Below are positions 12,148 through 23,686 of a DNA stretch of 64,000 nucleotides, one piece after another. The position numbers and the translations under genes were made by a program. This DNA comes from Sweltsa coloradensis (lineage: Eukaryota; Arthropoda; Insecta; Plecoptera; Chloroperlidae): assembly GCA_024449915.1 (NCBI GenBank), contig JAMZAV010001043.1, forward strand, positions 207,741-271,740, given 5' to 3'. The notes beneath the pieces are model-generated. The model searched no databases. It worked only from the letters and a program-made list of their open reading frames with translations, and was not told the DNA's origin. The first letter of the stretch is position 1, and every line of letters starts with the position of its first letter.

Positions 12148-12219
12148 TGCCTCCTGTGAGGTTTGAACTCACGACCCCTGGTTTACGAGACCAGTGCTCT
12201 ACCACTGAGCTAAAGAGGC
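12148..12219 (-). tRNA. tRNA-Thr (anticodon CGT)
   Basis: Read on the minus strand, the 72-nt sequence folds as a complete cloverleaf. The acceptor is GCCTCTT paired with AGGAGGC (one G-U). The D arm is GCTC...GAGC around AGTGGTA. The anticodon stem CTGGT/ACCAG holds the loop CTCGTAA with anticodon CGT at positions 34-36, which reads ACG threonine codons. The T arm is GTGAG-TTCAAAC-CTCAC, with discriminator A at 12148. The internal A box (TAGCTCAGTGGTAGAGCA) and B box (GAGTTCAAACC) are intact, so Pol III transcription is expected. No intron is present. The clean pairing sets it apart from the tRNA-like SINE pieces elsewhere. Confidence 0.93.
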
Positions 12220-13074
12220 GCCTTGATCGGAGCGAGTGTATTGAGCGTACAGCAGACGCGACAAACGTACGGGCCGACTAGAAAACATTTACTATCTCAT
12301 CTTTATTTGCGTTCTTTAAGTACGGCCGATAATCATTACGTAAACGCTTGTATACTCAACAACACGTCGTGCAAGGCAATTGTGTAAATATCCACTAGTT
12401 TGTTTTGTCTTCCTGTTTGAAGTTTGGGCTATTTAAAAGAAACAAAACAAAGCGTCAAGGTCGAAAGCGCGCTAGAATGCTAGTAGGATGACCAGCGTAC
12501 CTTTTATTGACAGAAAAATAACAAAAAAAGAGTTGATTGCTGTCGCTGTCACTCAATAAGTTTTTGAAATGACATCACTGACCTTGACGACTTTGCGTAC
12601 TTTTGAAATGAAGACCGGAAATAAATCATACATATTATTTTATATTGATGATTGATGGTTGCGGGGAAAATAAAACATATCAACTGACAAAATTAATTTT
12701 TTTCCTGACCGGTTGAAATTTTGTTATCGTTGTAAATTACGATTTGTTGATTGAGCTGTTGATGTCGATAACAAATTTTGTTTTGTAGTAAGGTCTATTA
12801 AAGGTATCATTTTGGGCTGCTAATTCAAAATTAAATTAGTAGCATGTTGTGCGATTTTCAATTCCGTCATGTAAATTTACAAAAACAAAATGACAAGCTA
12901 GAGGTTCTGAAATAAATCCATGCCGTGATTTGGTGATACTATGGTTTGGGCTTTGGGTTTCGTTTGGGTTAAGTTAGGTCTAATTTTAAAATTCAAAGCG
13001 CATGCATGCATGCAACCCATGACTGAATGGACGCAAATCAACTTCTTCAACTTGCCAGCCCCTTGCATTGCCAT

Positions 13075-13108
13075 CACAGTATATAGATAGGCCTTTCTAT
13101 ATACTGTG
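13075..13108. repeat. perfect 13-bp hairpin
   Basis: CACAGTATATAGA (13075-13087) pairs with TCTATATACTGTG (13096-13108) around an 8-nt loop containing AGGCCT. Its role is unknown; it could be a tiny palindromic element. Confidence 0.7.
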
Positions 13109-13235
13109 TTGCCATCCAGGCATCCTTGCTAAGTGGGACCTTCCCCCTACCAGCCACGGGTAGGTGGATGAAAACGGGAGGGGTGGGGGTGGTTCCTTAC
13201 GTCGTGGTCGTCGTCTTCTTTGTCATTGTTCGTGT

Positions 13236-13236
13236 T

Positions 13237-13270
<34 letters not shown>
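13236..13270. repeat. (GTC)n trinucleotide microsatellite
   Basis: An uninterrupted run of GTC units. It creates long poly-Val and poly-Arg reading frames at 13126-13367 that are not genes. Confidence 0.9.
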
Positions 13271-13621
13271 GGGCTGGGGGAGGGGTCCCCGACGACGACC
13301 GCCAGAGCTCTCCTCTAGTTTTGGGGAGTTTTATGCACCACTACACTACAGTCTAATTACCAGCTGATGTTCGTCTTTTACGATTAGCCAAGCCATGCTC
13401 TAGGCCAATTTGGTTGTTAGGGTAGCTGTTTTGGAAAGAGTGCCAAAAGGGATGTTGGAGAGGAATCAATCCCATAATCAATCGGATCAGAATCAGTATT
13501 TTTAACTGAATAGGAGTCGTTCAATAATTAAATAAATATGTATATAAATAAATAAATATATAAATACATTTTTTTTAATTAATTTTTTATTTTTTTATTT
13601 TATTAAATAAATAATTAGAAG

Positions 13622-13690
13622 ATTTAGATTTTTAATAAATAAATAAACAAAAAAATAAATCTTTATTTATTTTAAAAAATCTAAATCTAA
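13622..13690. repeat. AT-rich inverted repeat
   Basis: AGATTTAGATTTTTAATAAA is mirrored by TTTATTTTAAAAAATCTAAATC-like sequence within 70 bp. It is embedded in AAAT-rich DNA. Confidence 0.5.
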
Positions 13691-13694
13691 GACC

Positions 13695-13800
13695 TTGAAA
13701 AAACTTTCAGTCAAGATTGACGGTGACGGGTATCGAACCTGTGTCCTCCCAAAGACCCGAATCTGAGTATTTGTTATGACTTTCAGGTTCGATAAAGTAG
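13695..13800 (-). repeat. tRNA-like SINE fragment, family H
   Basis: GGGTATCGAACC is a reversed Pol III B box. The context (AAAAAACTTT, then GATTG, then GTGACGGGTATCGAACC and TGTCCTCC) is shared with 28549-28640 and 53158-53265. It is not a folded tRNA. Confidence 0.5.
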
Positions 13801-14990
13801 AGCAATTGAATTACCATGCAAATAGCTGTTCAGATAATATCTCTTTAATTGTTGATCCGTATTTTTTAAATACTTCCTTGATAGTTGTTTACAAGGTGCC
13901 CATATGGGGACTAATCCCGGACTATCGATCAAACAAATCGTCTGATTGAATTACAGTAACCCAAGCTTCATAGTCTCGACTACACTTCACGCCCTCTGCC
14001 CGACTGGCGCAATTAGTTTTGTCCTTCTCATATTATTAGCCTTGATCTTCAGGTATTATCACGATCAACACGACCTGCTCGTTGCAAGAGTCGAGTAACA
14101 CAATGCATGCGTGCAATGCAATTGTTATAATGTTGCAACTTGCAAATCATGCGAACTTCTCCAGTCAGACTCAGATGGGTGCGTGAGTGCAACAACAGTG
14201 CTATCATGTTCACATCTCAATTATAATATTTTAATAACTGCTAGTGGATGCAGCATTACTTTCGTAATTTTCGAATTAAATGCAGGAAAATGAACATATT
14301 TTCGTTGTGGTAGATAAATCCATATTTTTCGTGGCCCAATGGGGTATTGGGCCATTATCCCATTCGTCACAGTTTTCTAAAATTGAAACCTTTTAAAAAA
14401 ACATGTTAATTTTATTTTCAACCACCATTTACAAAAAAAATATCCTCATGATCTATTTTTTTAAGCTAAACTGAACCAAAATTGGAAAAACAAATCATGC
14501 TCGAAGGTAAAATAGGCATCTCCTTACAGTTACAGAGTATGCACACTTGTTGCTGTGCTTTTCATTGCGAATACGACTTTTCTTTCCTCATGCCGTATGT
14601 AGTCGTTCTAATATTGGAAGAAGTCAAATCTCAAATCATATAGGCCTACAAAACAGCAACCACCAATCTAACTCTGAACTCCAAAAGCACTTTAATAGCT
14701 TATCTTACTTTCATATCAATGGTTACACAAAGTCACCTTTCAAAAATGTATTTTTACTGAAATTTCGATCTAAATACATAGACAAACACACATACAAAAA
14801 ATACATTAATTGAAAGTAAGATGGCAGAGTTTCTCTCGGGAGGGGGGGGGAGACAGTTACAACGATGTGCTTTGTTGGGGGACTTGCTTAGCCCATACAT
14901 TTATTTTTGGAGGGGGGCATGTCCCGTTCCCCCAATTCGACAACTACCTCTTCGAGATTCGAACCCTCGCCCGTTTTGAGTTATGCGCTT
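13801..14990. other. no gene seen
   Basis: It contains a short perfect hairpin at 14332-14354 and a G-run near 14843. A small plus-strand ORF at 14547-14813 has no recognisable domain. Confidence 0.5.
14332..14354. repeat. 9-bp perfect hairpin with 5-nt loop
   Basis: TGGCCCAAT pairs with ATTGGGCCA around GGGGT. The reason for its presence is unknown. Confidence 0.6.
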
Positions 14991-14994
14991 CGGT

Positions 14995-15148
14995 CCAGTA
15001 CTCGAGACGTCCGCGGGGGCACATACGATTAGGGCTCGAGCACTGGGCCGAATAGAAGTTTAGCTCTACGCCGACGTGGGTTCGAATCCCGCATCATACA
15101 TAGGTTTTTGTAATCGTCAATTCACCCTCATCTATCACCACTCACCGA

Positions 15149-15150
<2 letters not shown>
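14995..15150 (+). repeat. tRNA-derived SINE, family S, diverged copy
   Basis: It has GTCCGCGGGGGCACATACGA (A-box region), then GACGTGGGTTCGAATCCCGC (B box GGTTCGAATCC), then TTTTTGTAATCGTC and CTATCACCACTCACCG. The same order of blocks occurs at 20304-20440, so this is a second copy of one SINE family. It ends in a CAT microsatellite. Confidence 0.65.

Positions 15151-15214
<64 letters not shown>
15151..15214. repeat. (CAT)n trinucleotide microsatellite
   Basis: About 21 perfect CAT units directly follow the SINE tail. They produce a poly-histidine ORF (15076-15339) that is spurious. Confidence 0.92.
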
Positions 15215-15912
15215 GAGACGTAGCCATCCATACACGTTGTGCACGTATCATGCACATAGGCCTACCTGTGCACACTAAAGATTCTGTCGCTGCTGCCGTT
15301 AGCTGTTTCCAAATTGAACATTGCATTTGCAGATTGTAATCAGCCTGGCAGGCAGGCAGGCACTCAGGCAGGCAGGCACTGGGTTTGGGTGTCGAAGGTC
15401 AAGGTAGTTCCGCATACACGTCGGTAACAAAGGCTTGGTCACCTTGGTGCGGATTTAGCGGCGCTCTCGCGGTTGGCCCATGTTAGCTATATGGCATTAC
15501 GCCCTTGGGAAACACATCTCTAAAAAGTATTTATGTATGCTTCGCAATTTTTTTTAAAATTTCGTTGTTTTGTCATTGCATTATTTTGTAATCATAAAAT
15601 TATAATTTGAAAAGTAGCAGCTGCAATCATCACTGCTAATATACGAGAGTTTCATATGACGTCATAGTCATGCATGGTGGGGTGGGTGTTGGTGAGCTTA
15701 ATAATTGTCATGGCTCCATCTACACCCATGCTATTTGGCTCCTTTTTTAAAGATTCGTCACAGCTGCATTGCATTCGGCTGTGAAAATGGCTCGAGTACG
15801 TGATCGTATATAGTTGATAACGTTATCGCAAGGAATCAATAGAGAATGAAAATTAGGTTTAGTAAAATTCAATTAAAAGCTAGGGTCCTGTAAAAGCGAT
15901 TCTGAGGGCTAC
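15215..15912. other. no gene seen
   Basis: It contains an imperfect (GGCA)n run at about 15343-15380. The rest is unremarkable. Confidence 0.5.
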
Positions 15913-17381
15913 GCTATACGCGTTTCCAAGCAAAGGGGTTGCTACCTGGTGGCGAAAAATGCAACTGTCCGATCAGTGATAGTCGGAGGAGCGCGCTATG
16001 TGCTTACCTGAACAATACATGCCATTCCGTGTTTGTCACTTATAAATATGTACAATCACAGTTCTTGCTTTCCCAAAATGTTGTTAATTGATGATTATCA
16101 AAAGCATGGGGGTGCACCAAAATAATAAAATCGCTCTCCAATATGCGGGATTCGAGACCATGTTTACCAGAATAATATTACTATATTCAGACCTGCGCCC
16201 AATGCACCCATGAGACACCAAGGATGGCATTTGTATCCATATTACAATTCTCTAATTATAATATCATAATAAATCATTGGTATTTATAGGTTATATACCA
16301 AATATAAGCTAACAGGGTACGATATAAATACTAAATCAAATTCAAACAGTCAAGAATGTTCACAACTCATAGTAAACACACACATACAGTATCGCTCGCT
16401 TCTTATGGCACTTTTAATTGAGATATACTTCTTTCGTTTTGTTATGATAATTTAATATAAATAAAGTCATACTCATAATAACAATAACAAAACAATAACA
16501 AATATAATATTAATTGTATTAGCGCTTATGCACAAGTCCCAACTCCTTTTCTACCTTATATAATTAATGTAGGCCTACATATACCATTTACCGTCATTGT
16601 TCATTAGTCATTACCAATATTTAATACATAATATTTTACATAATATCATAATAAATACGATTTATATTATAACTATAGAATAAGTATAATGATATGACCT
16701 ACAAGATTTAAAAGCTGTCTGCAGAATGACGCGTCATGCCATTATTGACATACAAAACAATAATAAAAATAGGCCATCAGCTATTCAATAGGCCTCCTTT
16801 TCATAAAATGTATATTTATAAAACCGGAAGTCCTAAGTGTATACTAGATAAATATATATAGGCCTACTCCGATTTCGTTTACATTGTAAAACGAAGTAGA
16901 AAAAGTGCAAAACAAGTGTAGGGCTAAAATTTGCTAGAATCTCTTTTGATTTTGGATATCAAGTAAATTATTGAAATTATTAGTATTGGGCGACATTTTC
17001 TTGGCAAAATATCATCGATCTTCATCATTCAACATTTTTTTATACACTTGTTTCTGTATTTAATTGTTTAACAGTGTGGTTTGTTCTTTTCGAGCTCATA
17101 TCATCAAATAATCTCAATTATTTGTTGTAATTTAAAATGCCATTAAATTCCCGTTATTAACAAAGCCGATCCCCAAAACTTACGAATTTTACTAATAAAA
17201 TACGCGGACGATGTGACATAATCAACAATGTTTTCGCAAATGATCAGAAATGTAACAAAAATCAAGTTGAAGCCAACTGAATATACAGCGCCCGCCGTAA
17301 GCAGCTCGCCTCTATCACTGATCGGTCCGACATGTTGCGTTTTAGTGCTGCCATCTATCTTTGCTTGGAAACGCGTATAGC
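15913..17381. mobile_element. 1.47-kb DNA element with about 70-85 bp TIRs
   Basis: The left arm starts GCTATACGCGTTTCCAAGC and runs to GATCAGTGATAG (15982). The right arm starts CTATCACTGATCGG (17312) and ends CTTGGAAACGCGTATAGC. The two are reverse complements with scattered mismatches, and weaker pairing extends to about 85 bp. The interior is very AT-rich with several AGGCCTAC words and no transposase. Flanks show no clear target duplication, so superfamily is unassigned. Confidence 0.75.
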
Positions 17382-17752
17382 TAGGGGATGGCTACTGCTT
17401 TCGATGCTTTAGTTTGCTCAAAACTTATTGACATGTTATTGGATGAACCTTAGTCATCCGATCTATTGACCTATGGCAAGGTACGAATTTTTAAACATGC
17501 AGTGTAGGCGATTAAAATACGTGATTTCTTCGTCACCTATCGTTTTGAATCGCATTTGTTTTCATTTGTGGTTTGATACTGCACCGCCAAAACCTCTGAA
17601 AACTATCGTATTCGTTTATACTAGAGAACCTAAATAATATGTTATCTAAAAGATAAAGTGACGTTATAGTATACTATATACCAAAAAACCAACACAAGCA
17701 TGAGAAACTATACGTACATCTACTGGCTAAGTGCAATTTCCTTGGAAAATAT
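17382..17752. other. no gene seen
   Basis: Short AT-rich spacer between the TIR element and a worn HINE-like piece. Confidence 0.5.
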
Positions 17753-18640
17753 TACTTTGATTTAACCCCAAAACGTTAAAGGTCTAAGATTAGAGCTTTC
17801 AAAGGTTCCCTGAAAATTCTATAAATTTTTATGTAAACCGGACATATATTTTACAATATTATGTCGAGGTTTGAACATAAGTCACTCATAAACGATAGAC
17901 GAACGTTTTTGGTGCACTAAGCAATCGTTCCCCACGATTTTAAATTTAGTTAAGCTTTGTTGAACTATTGATCTATTGAAATATTTTGTGGAAGAAGTAC
18001 CTAGTAACCAACTCATTTCCAAATGTTTAACTGTGTGAATGAAATCATAAGAATGGAAAATCATATTGTTGTGTAAAATCGCGATTTGTATGACATACCG
18101 TTACAATCAACAAACCGTTACAATCAAGTCTAAGGTAAACAGGACTGGTATAATGGAGGTTCCCTGAAAATGAAATTGTGATTGGAGTGGTAACAATTGC
18201 CAGTAGAGTAATGGTAGACATTCGAGTGAGCAAGAGTAATTGGTGGTGAAAGAAGAAATGTTTGTAAAATCGAATAAATAATAATAATAAATCAATAATA
18301 ATAATTAATAAATAAATAAATAAAAATAAACATAATAAATAAATAAATAAATAAATAAATAATAATAAAAAATAAATAATTAATAAATAATTAATCTAAA
18401 AATAAATTGAAATTGTTATGAGAAAAAAATTTTTTTTTGCAGATTACACTAAAAAGTATTTCCAAAAAATGTCATCAACGTAACCGGAATATGTATTGTA
18501 AACTGTTTGGTCTGCACTCTGCAGAGAGCGAACAAACAGGGACAAAAGCAAACAAAATAAAACCGCATATTTCTCCATTTTATTCAAATTTGAGCCCCCA
18601 CTTCACTCGAGCGATCGCTTCACCATCTAGGCTCTATGTT
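17753..18640 (-). mobile_element. decayed HINE family C-like copy
   Basis: Fragments line up with the family C core in order: CCCCAAAACGTTAAAGGTCTAAG and AGAGCTTTCAAAGGTTCCC near 17768-17812, then GCAGAGAGCGAACAAACAGG near 18521, then CTTCACTCGAGCGATCGCTTC near 18601. The middle is replaced by an AATA-rich microsatellite (18275-18410). Ends are not preserved. Confidence 0.4.
18275..18410. repeat. AATA/AAAT-rich simple repeat
   Basis: Long runs of AATAAATA-type words with few other bases. Confidence 0.8.
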
Positions 18641-18829
18641 CTATAAAACAAGCCAACCTATTATGACGAAGTGTGCATTTAAAAAATACTATTCCAACAT
18701 CCAGGTTCTAGAGTAAAATGTGTAGATATTCATTCATTCAAGATGATGATTTTGGTTGATTTACAACTTTTTTAATGCACTAAGGCTATTCGAGTCGATG
18801 CCGGTGGTATATAGATGCCAAAGAAGGGT

Positions 18830-18915
18830 GGATATAAAAACCCGTGTCTTAAGCGGGATTAGAACCCACATCCTCGTAGTAATAAGCTTCGTACCAGCGC
18901 CCTGGTCATATTTGC
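18830..18915 (-). repeat. tRNA-like SINE fragment
   Basis: GCGGGATTAGAACCCACATCCTC followed by TACCAGCGCCCTGGTCA looks like the B box and anticodon-arm side of a reversed tRNA-derived SINE. It does not fold as a full tRNA. Confidence 0.4.
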
Positions 18916-19385
18916 CACAGGGGATGGCGATCATTTATTGATGATTATTATACCAGCGAGGACTCGCGGGGGACAAAAAGCCGAACATTAAAAACATGTG
19001 TAGGCCTACTCGCTAAAATATTGTAAATTTGACTTTTCGACGTGTCTCAGCTGGACTTATGCGAGTCAACCGAAGCATCGACAACATTTACCAAAATTTG
19101 AAACTGTATATCGTGATCTCAAAAAAGAGACAAGTTTTTGTAATGAAAAATTTTTTTACGAGATGCAATTTCCGTTGAGAGTAGAATAATAAAATATGAC
19201 ATTTTATTGTTTGCTTTGTTTGTTTTTCACGGTCTTCGACCTAACGTGTCATTCAGTTTAGAGAAAGCACTCGGTCATCTGATGGGTGAAAGTGCAGCGA
19301 TTAGTGACCTCATTTCACCTTTGTGCCCTTGAAATGAGGTCGCTGCAGTGATTCACACGTTCAACGAGATTATCGGAGTGGCCGG

Positions 19386-19658
19386 GAGTTCGACGCCCGC
19401 TTGGACTGGCGCTTGGACTGTTGTGAGTTCTACTCCCGCTTGGACTGACGCTGACTGTTGTGAGTTCTACTCCCGCTTGGACTGGCGCTTGGAATGATGT
19501 GAGTTCGACTCTCGCTTGGACTGACGTGAGTTCGACTCTCGCTTGGACTGATGTGAGTTCGACTCTCGCTTGGACTGACGTGAGTTCGACTCTCGCTTGG
19601 ACTGACGTGAGTTGGACTCTCGCTTGGGACTGACGTGAGTTCAACTCTCGCTTGGAAC
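19386..19658. repeat. 27-bp minisatellite, about ten units
   Basis: The unit is roughly GTGAGTTCGACTCTCGCTTG plus GACTGAC, repeated with small changes and degenerate at both edges. Since 27 is a multiple of 3, several frames stay open and give 9-residue repeat ORFs on the minus strand (19315-19696). There is no spacer/repeat alternation, so it is not a CRISPR array. Confidence 0.85.
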
Positions 19659-20303
19659 CCTGTGAGTCTATTTAGAGACTCACTTGTGTAAAACACGGTG
19701 CATTAGGTCAAAAAGCGCCGAAACGTATATATTGTCATTGCCGTTGTACTGCTATTCGCTCTGCATATTCCTCCACGTGCTTCTCGAGAAAAAATATATG
19801 TTCGTACTAATAAGCGCAATACATTCAATCAATATAATATTTTTAAGATTGTATTACAACTCAACTATATCGTTTTCAGCAACCACCTTAATGCATCGCT
19901 TGGTGAGTACTTTTCTGGTCTTTGCCTACCCTATATTTCCAATCATCACCCCTATAAAAAATGCCTGAAATCAACACTGATTACTATCCATTTTCTCAAC
20001 CGGAAGAGATCAAAATAAAATACTTGAATGGAAATGTGCTTCGACGAGTGCTCGCTCTATGTGGGAGACTGTAGTCATATGGAGGTGCGGGGCAGCGAGG
20101 TCATTACGGTCCCACAGCCGTTAGCCGTAAGCATATTTTCATAGGTTTTATTATTGTGAATCCTATATGCTTTAAAATTGTGTTGTATGCTAACAATGGA
20201 AAAATTAAACTGGAATAAAATCGTTACTCAAAATAGTATGTAGGCCTGGGATAAAAAATGTGTTTAATTTTTATGTTCTATTTTGTGTGTATTTAATAAC
20301 GAT
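19659..20303. other. no gene seen
   Basis: No recognisable coding sequence or repeat, apart from TAGGCCTGG near 20240. Confidence 0.5.
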
Positions 20304-20543
20304 GCCGTCCGCGGTGGCATATGAGTATGAGTAGGGCAATATCCGAAGCGTATGGCATACGAGGACGTGGGTTCAAAACCCGCATACTGTATGAGATTTT
20401 GGTAATCGTCCTTCATAGACATGTATTACCACTCATCGTCTCGAATAGCTGACGTTATAGGAGAGTTGCGTTGCAGGTCGCCCGGCTGACTGTAGTTGTT
20501 TGAAATTTTTAACTGTAACACGATTAAAAAAAAAAAAAAAAAA
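20304..20543 (+). repeat. tRNA-derived SINE, family S, fullest copy
   Basis: It begins GCCGTCCGCGGTGGCATATG (A-box region), carries GGGTTCAAAACCCGC as B box at about 20370, and continues GTATGAGATTTTGGTAATCG, ATTACCACTCATCGTCTCG and GTCGCCCGGCTGACTG. It ends in an A-run at 20526-20543. Head, body and A-tail are typical of Pol III SINEs. Only the part from 20353 on is included in the segmental duplication. Confidence 0.7.
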
Positions 20544-20579
20544 ATTGTATTCAAATTATGTTTTCAAAATTGTTTTTCA

Positions 20580-20772
20580 CGATTTTCGATTTTGTTAAGG
20601 TCCAAAATAATTGACTATATTCTTGATTTGTTTTAAATTTGAAGATCTATGATTGAAGGGTTGTCTATAATTATGTATGCTTTACTGACAACTGTGCAAA
20701 GTTCTATATACTTCGGATGCTTCTTGGCCGAGCGAATAGCTAATTGCCAACTGACAAAATGTGTGCAACACA
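20580..20772. mobile_element. family E TIR element, 3' part (copy 1)
   Basis: The order TTGTTAAGGTCCAAAATAATT, GACTATATTC, CTTCTTGGCCGAGCGAATAG and CTAATTGCCAACTG matches the 38752-39232 element. The left terminal part was lost here but is retained in duplication copy 2 (GCGTTTTAAGCAAATTGC near 23808). Confidence 0.5.
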
Positions 20773-20802
20773 AATCATCATCATCATTGTGTGAATTTAT
20801 AA

Positions 20803-21248
20803 CTAAAAAGCTTCGCAAACGCTTTTTCAGGCGCGTTGTTGGATGAGCGTATGTTTTTTTAAGCGAAAAAAGCGTAAAATTGCGATTTTCATAAGAAATA
20901 AGTTTTCGATTGCGCTCAAATTTCACACGAATATATTAATACATAAAATTAAGGTTCTGTGAAAAAATCATTACAATCGGATAAAGCATGTAGGTGTTAT
21001 AAGTCGAAGAAATTTTTTAAAAATCGAAAACAATCGTAAAATTGCGATTTTAATGAGAAATAATTTTTCGATTGCGCTCAAAAACGTGACAGTTCTAAGT
21101 TCAGAGATTTCGAAGACCTCCAGAAAATTTCATCGCAATTGGAGTATCGGTTTAGCCGGAGTCGTGTTAACAAACAGACAAAAAAAACATTCCGGATTTT
21201 TTTCTCCAGTGTAGTGAAATGGAATCTTCGCTCGCTACGCTCATCCAA
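20803..21248 (-). mobile_element. HINE/Helitron-like element, family A, copy A4
   Basis: The left side reads GCTTCGCAAACGC, the GCGTT/AACGC hairpin arms and GTTGGATGAGCG. The right side reads CTTCGCTCGCTACGCTCATCC. The terminal CTAG is altered to CTAA. This copy is shortened, with one core block. It lies inside the segmental duplication and is mirrored by A5. Confidence 0.7.
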
Positions 21249-22388
21249 ATTAATTATGGAAAAGACGATAACCAGCTTTATTTCTTCAAATTCAAATTCA
21301 CAAACAAAATGTATTTGATACTGTGAATATAAATAAATGTGCACAAGAAAATCAAGTCAATAATATCAATGGATTGGGTAGATGAGGATAGGTACTTCAC
21401 AAAATCACTTCCAGCGAGGGAAGTATAGGAGTAGGACACTTAGCCCCCTGCTAGCGTCCATGAGTGTGAGACAGTGTTGTGCCGACGTGTGGCCCCACAT
21501 GAGGGCTGGGGCCCCCTCCAGTGTGGGAAGATACGTGATGTGATCAACCCTTCCTTCATAAGGGAAGGGGTGATACTGTGATGGGACAGCTGCAATACTT
21601 TGATTACGCCCGGAACAAGATAAGTCGACATGCTGGTTGCATGGAGGGGGTTAATATTATGATTCGAGTGGGTGGTGATAATAGTATGTTCATTGGCGTA
21701 ACGACTTTGGATGTTTTATGACATTGTATAATGATGATTGTTGTTGTATCTTATTACTCCATTTCCCAGAGATATGTTTAATTGTTGTTGATCCCTATTT
21801 TGCATCTTCAGGTTGTAATGGTATTGGTATGAGTACAGATAAAGTTAAAGAATGGTTTGTAATGTATCGCCATTCTCATAGGCGTACATACATACAAGGC
21901 CCTAATATAATTTAAAATTTCTAATCGCATAATGACCTAACTGTTAACCAAAAATACAATTTCAGATGAGGAACTCCTACATATTTTATTGATACTAACG
22001 ATAAATACAATAATTGGAATTTCAATTATATGTCGAAAAAAAAGCAGAACGTGCTTATAATATTATTATGACGATGAAACACAATGTGGTCAACAGAAGT
22101 TTGATTTATAAACAGAGACATCAGATGGTGTGTGTTTTAATTGAGCAGATGGCTAATTATGACTGACATTTTTAAATGAATAATATTCGGTAACGCGACC
22201 TCGCGACATAACCAGAGCTTCATGGTAATCGGGGAGAGAGATGGAGAAGAATAATGAACTAGATAATTGTATATAGTATTGTTTTAATATCCAATGTTTC
22301 GCAAACTTCCACTCTACAATGGCAATCTGGGAAGTATATATCCGTCAGATTAAAAGCGTAATATTACAATGTGCGTATCAATGTGAAA
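21249..22388. other. unidentified core of the duplicated unit
   Basis: There is no confident gene. A small frame at 21820-21915 translates with KVKEWFVMYRHSHRR after a CTTCAG that could be a splice acceptor. It faintly resembles a homeodomain recognition helix (WF..YR). In the second copy the region before this motif has a small deletion that changes the frame, so function in both copies is unlikely. Confidence 0.3.
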
Positions 22389-23035
22389 TTAAAGGAGCTA
22401 TTAACCCAAAAAATTATTTTTTACGCATAACCTATAGCACAATACCACACTAAAATGACCGTTTAAAAAATTATATCTTGTAACTGTGATTTTATATCAA
22501 TTTTTTATTTTTTGATCCGGAAAATAGCGAAAATTGGCGTTTTGAGAAATTTCTTAAATCGGCTTTAACCTGCATCTTTTTTGTTTCACATAGATACAAG
22601 ACAATCATACCAATCTAAAATTGCCCTTTGTAACATCGTGTCTTGAAACTGAGCACAAATATACTCTCAAACACGCAAAAATATGCATTCCAAAATCACA
22701 CCCCTTCTTGGTAATCTGCAAATTTTGACTGAACCACTTGCCCAAATTACAAAACAAAATATAGAGGATTTACAGAAACGGCTGTAGAGTACGTCAATGA
22801 TGGTCAATATTTTTTTGATCAAAATCCTCCAAGGTCACGGGGCATAAAGATCGTCCCCATGTTATTTCTTAAGAGAGATTTTAGCCGATGGGACCTAGCT
22901 CGAAAAATACCAAGTTTGACAATTTTTGGGGGGTCAATGGTGGGCCTAATAATTTTTCTAATAATTTCTAAATTCATAACTAGCTAGCCTGAATGAAATA
23001 TATTTTTTGAGTTTAGCGGTTGAATACCCCTTTAA
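22389..23035. mobile_element. TIR DNA element, about 647 bp (duplication copy 1)
   Basis: The left end TTAAAGGAGCTATTAACCC mirrors the right end GGTTGAATACCCCTTTAA with a few mismatches. The subterminal AAAAAATTATTTTT and ATATTTTTTGAG stretches also mirror. TA or TTAA flanks would suit Tc1/mariner or piggyBac, but this is unresolved. Confidence 0.5.
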
Positions 23036-23436
23036 TTAAGGCGATATATTGGAGTGATGAAACGAATATTTTTATGATGTGTTTAAATTTGTATATAGCA
23101 TAATTTTAAGCAAGTACGTTGGGAAGGTAAGGCAAGGTGTGGCAAAATATAATGTAAAGCATTGAAGGGAAGTAAATGCACACTCATTGTATATACTTTT
23201 CATCAATAACTTTATAACGGTATAAGGATGGCGGCAAAACAAATCTAACCAGATTTCACATGTTGTCCGATGATAAACCAAACAATCTTTACTTCAAAGT
23301 GTTTCAAACTATACATAATTTATCGTGTGCCTAAATGTTATTAACAAATTCAGTGCTAAATGCAGACGTTAATTCCTTTTCAATCCGTGAAAATTGGTAC
23401 CAATCCAAGATAAATCCAAAATTGATTCTCACTATT

Positions 23437-23686
23437 GATTGATTGATCTTTTATTTTTCCATATTGTTTGTATACATGGTTGTTACATTTTGATATTTGT
23501 ATGCTCCAATAAGAGTAAATCTTGAGGCGGAGCTACTTTTTCTCATTGTGATACATACTAAGGTTAATTGACTACTTAGGAACTAATACGTATCTCTAGC
23601 ATAAATAAAATAAAATTGGCACTATAAATGCTATATGGCTGTCCACCAAGATTTTTCCTGGTAGACTGGATAAATTGAAGCTAGTG
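23437..23686 (-). repeat. spacer between duplicates with LINE-like 3' tail
   Basis: Read on the minus strand, the left edge ends AATAAAAGATCAATCAATC, which resembles a LINE 3' end with a short tandem tail. The remaining part up to 23686 is unrecognised. Confidence 0.4.

Larger units (their letters stand above)
12220..13700. other. intergenic region with microsatellite and hairpins
   Basis: No gene is supported. It contains the perfect 13-bp hairpin at 13075-13108, the GTC microsatellite at 13236-13270 and an AT-rich inverted repeat at 13622-13690. Confidence 0.5.
20353..23436. repeat. segmental duplication, copy 1
   Basis: This roughly 3.08-kb segment is repeated in direct orientation at 23687-26738. 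It starts at TGGCATACGAG inside a SINE and ends at TTGATTCTCACTATT. It contains a SINE body, a family E piece, HINE A4, an unidentified single-copy-like core and a TIR element. The copies differ by small indels and scattered substitutions. Confidence 0.92.

Noticed and set aside
13126..13367. Overlapping ORFs rich in Val or Arg
   Set aside because: They are frames through a GTC microsatellite, not protein genes.
15076..15339. ORF with a long poly-histidine run
   Set aside because: Produced by a CAT microsatellite after a SINE; there is no other protein-like content.
19315..19696. Minus-strand ORFs with 9-residue repeats, and a CRISPR-like appearance
   Set aside because: A 27-bp tandem minisatellite without unique spacers; frames stay open only because 27 is divisible by 3.
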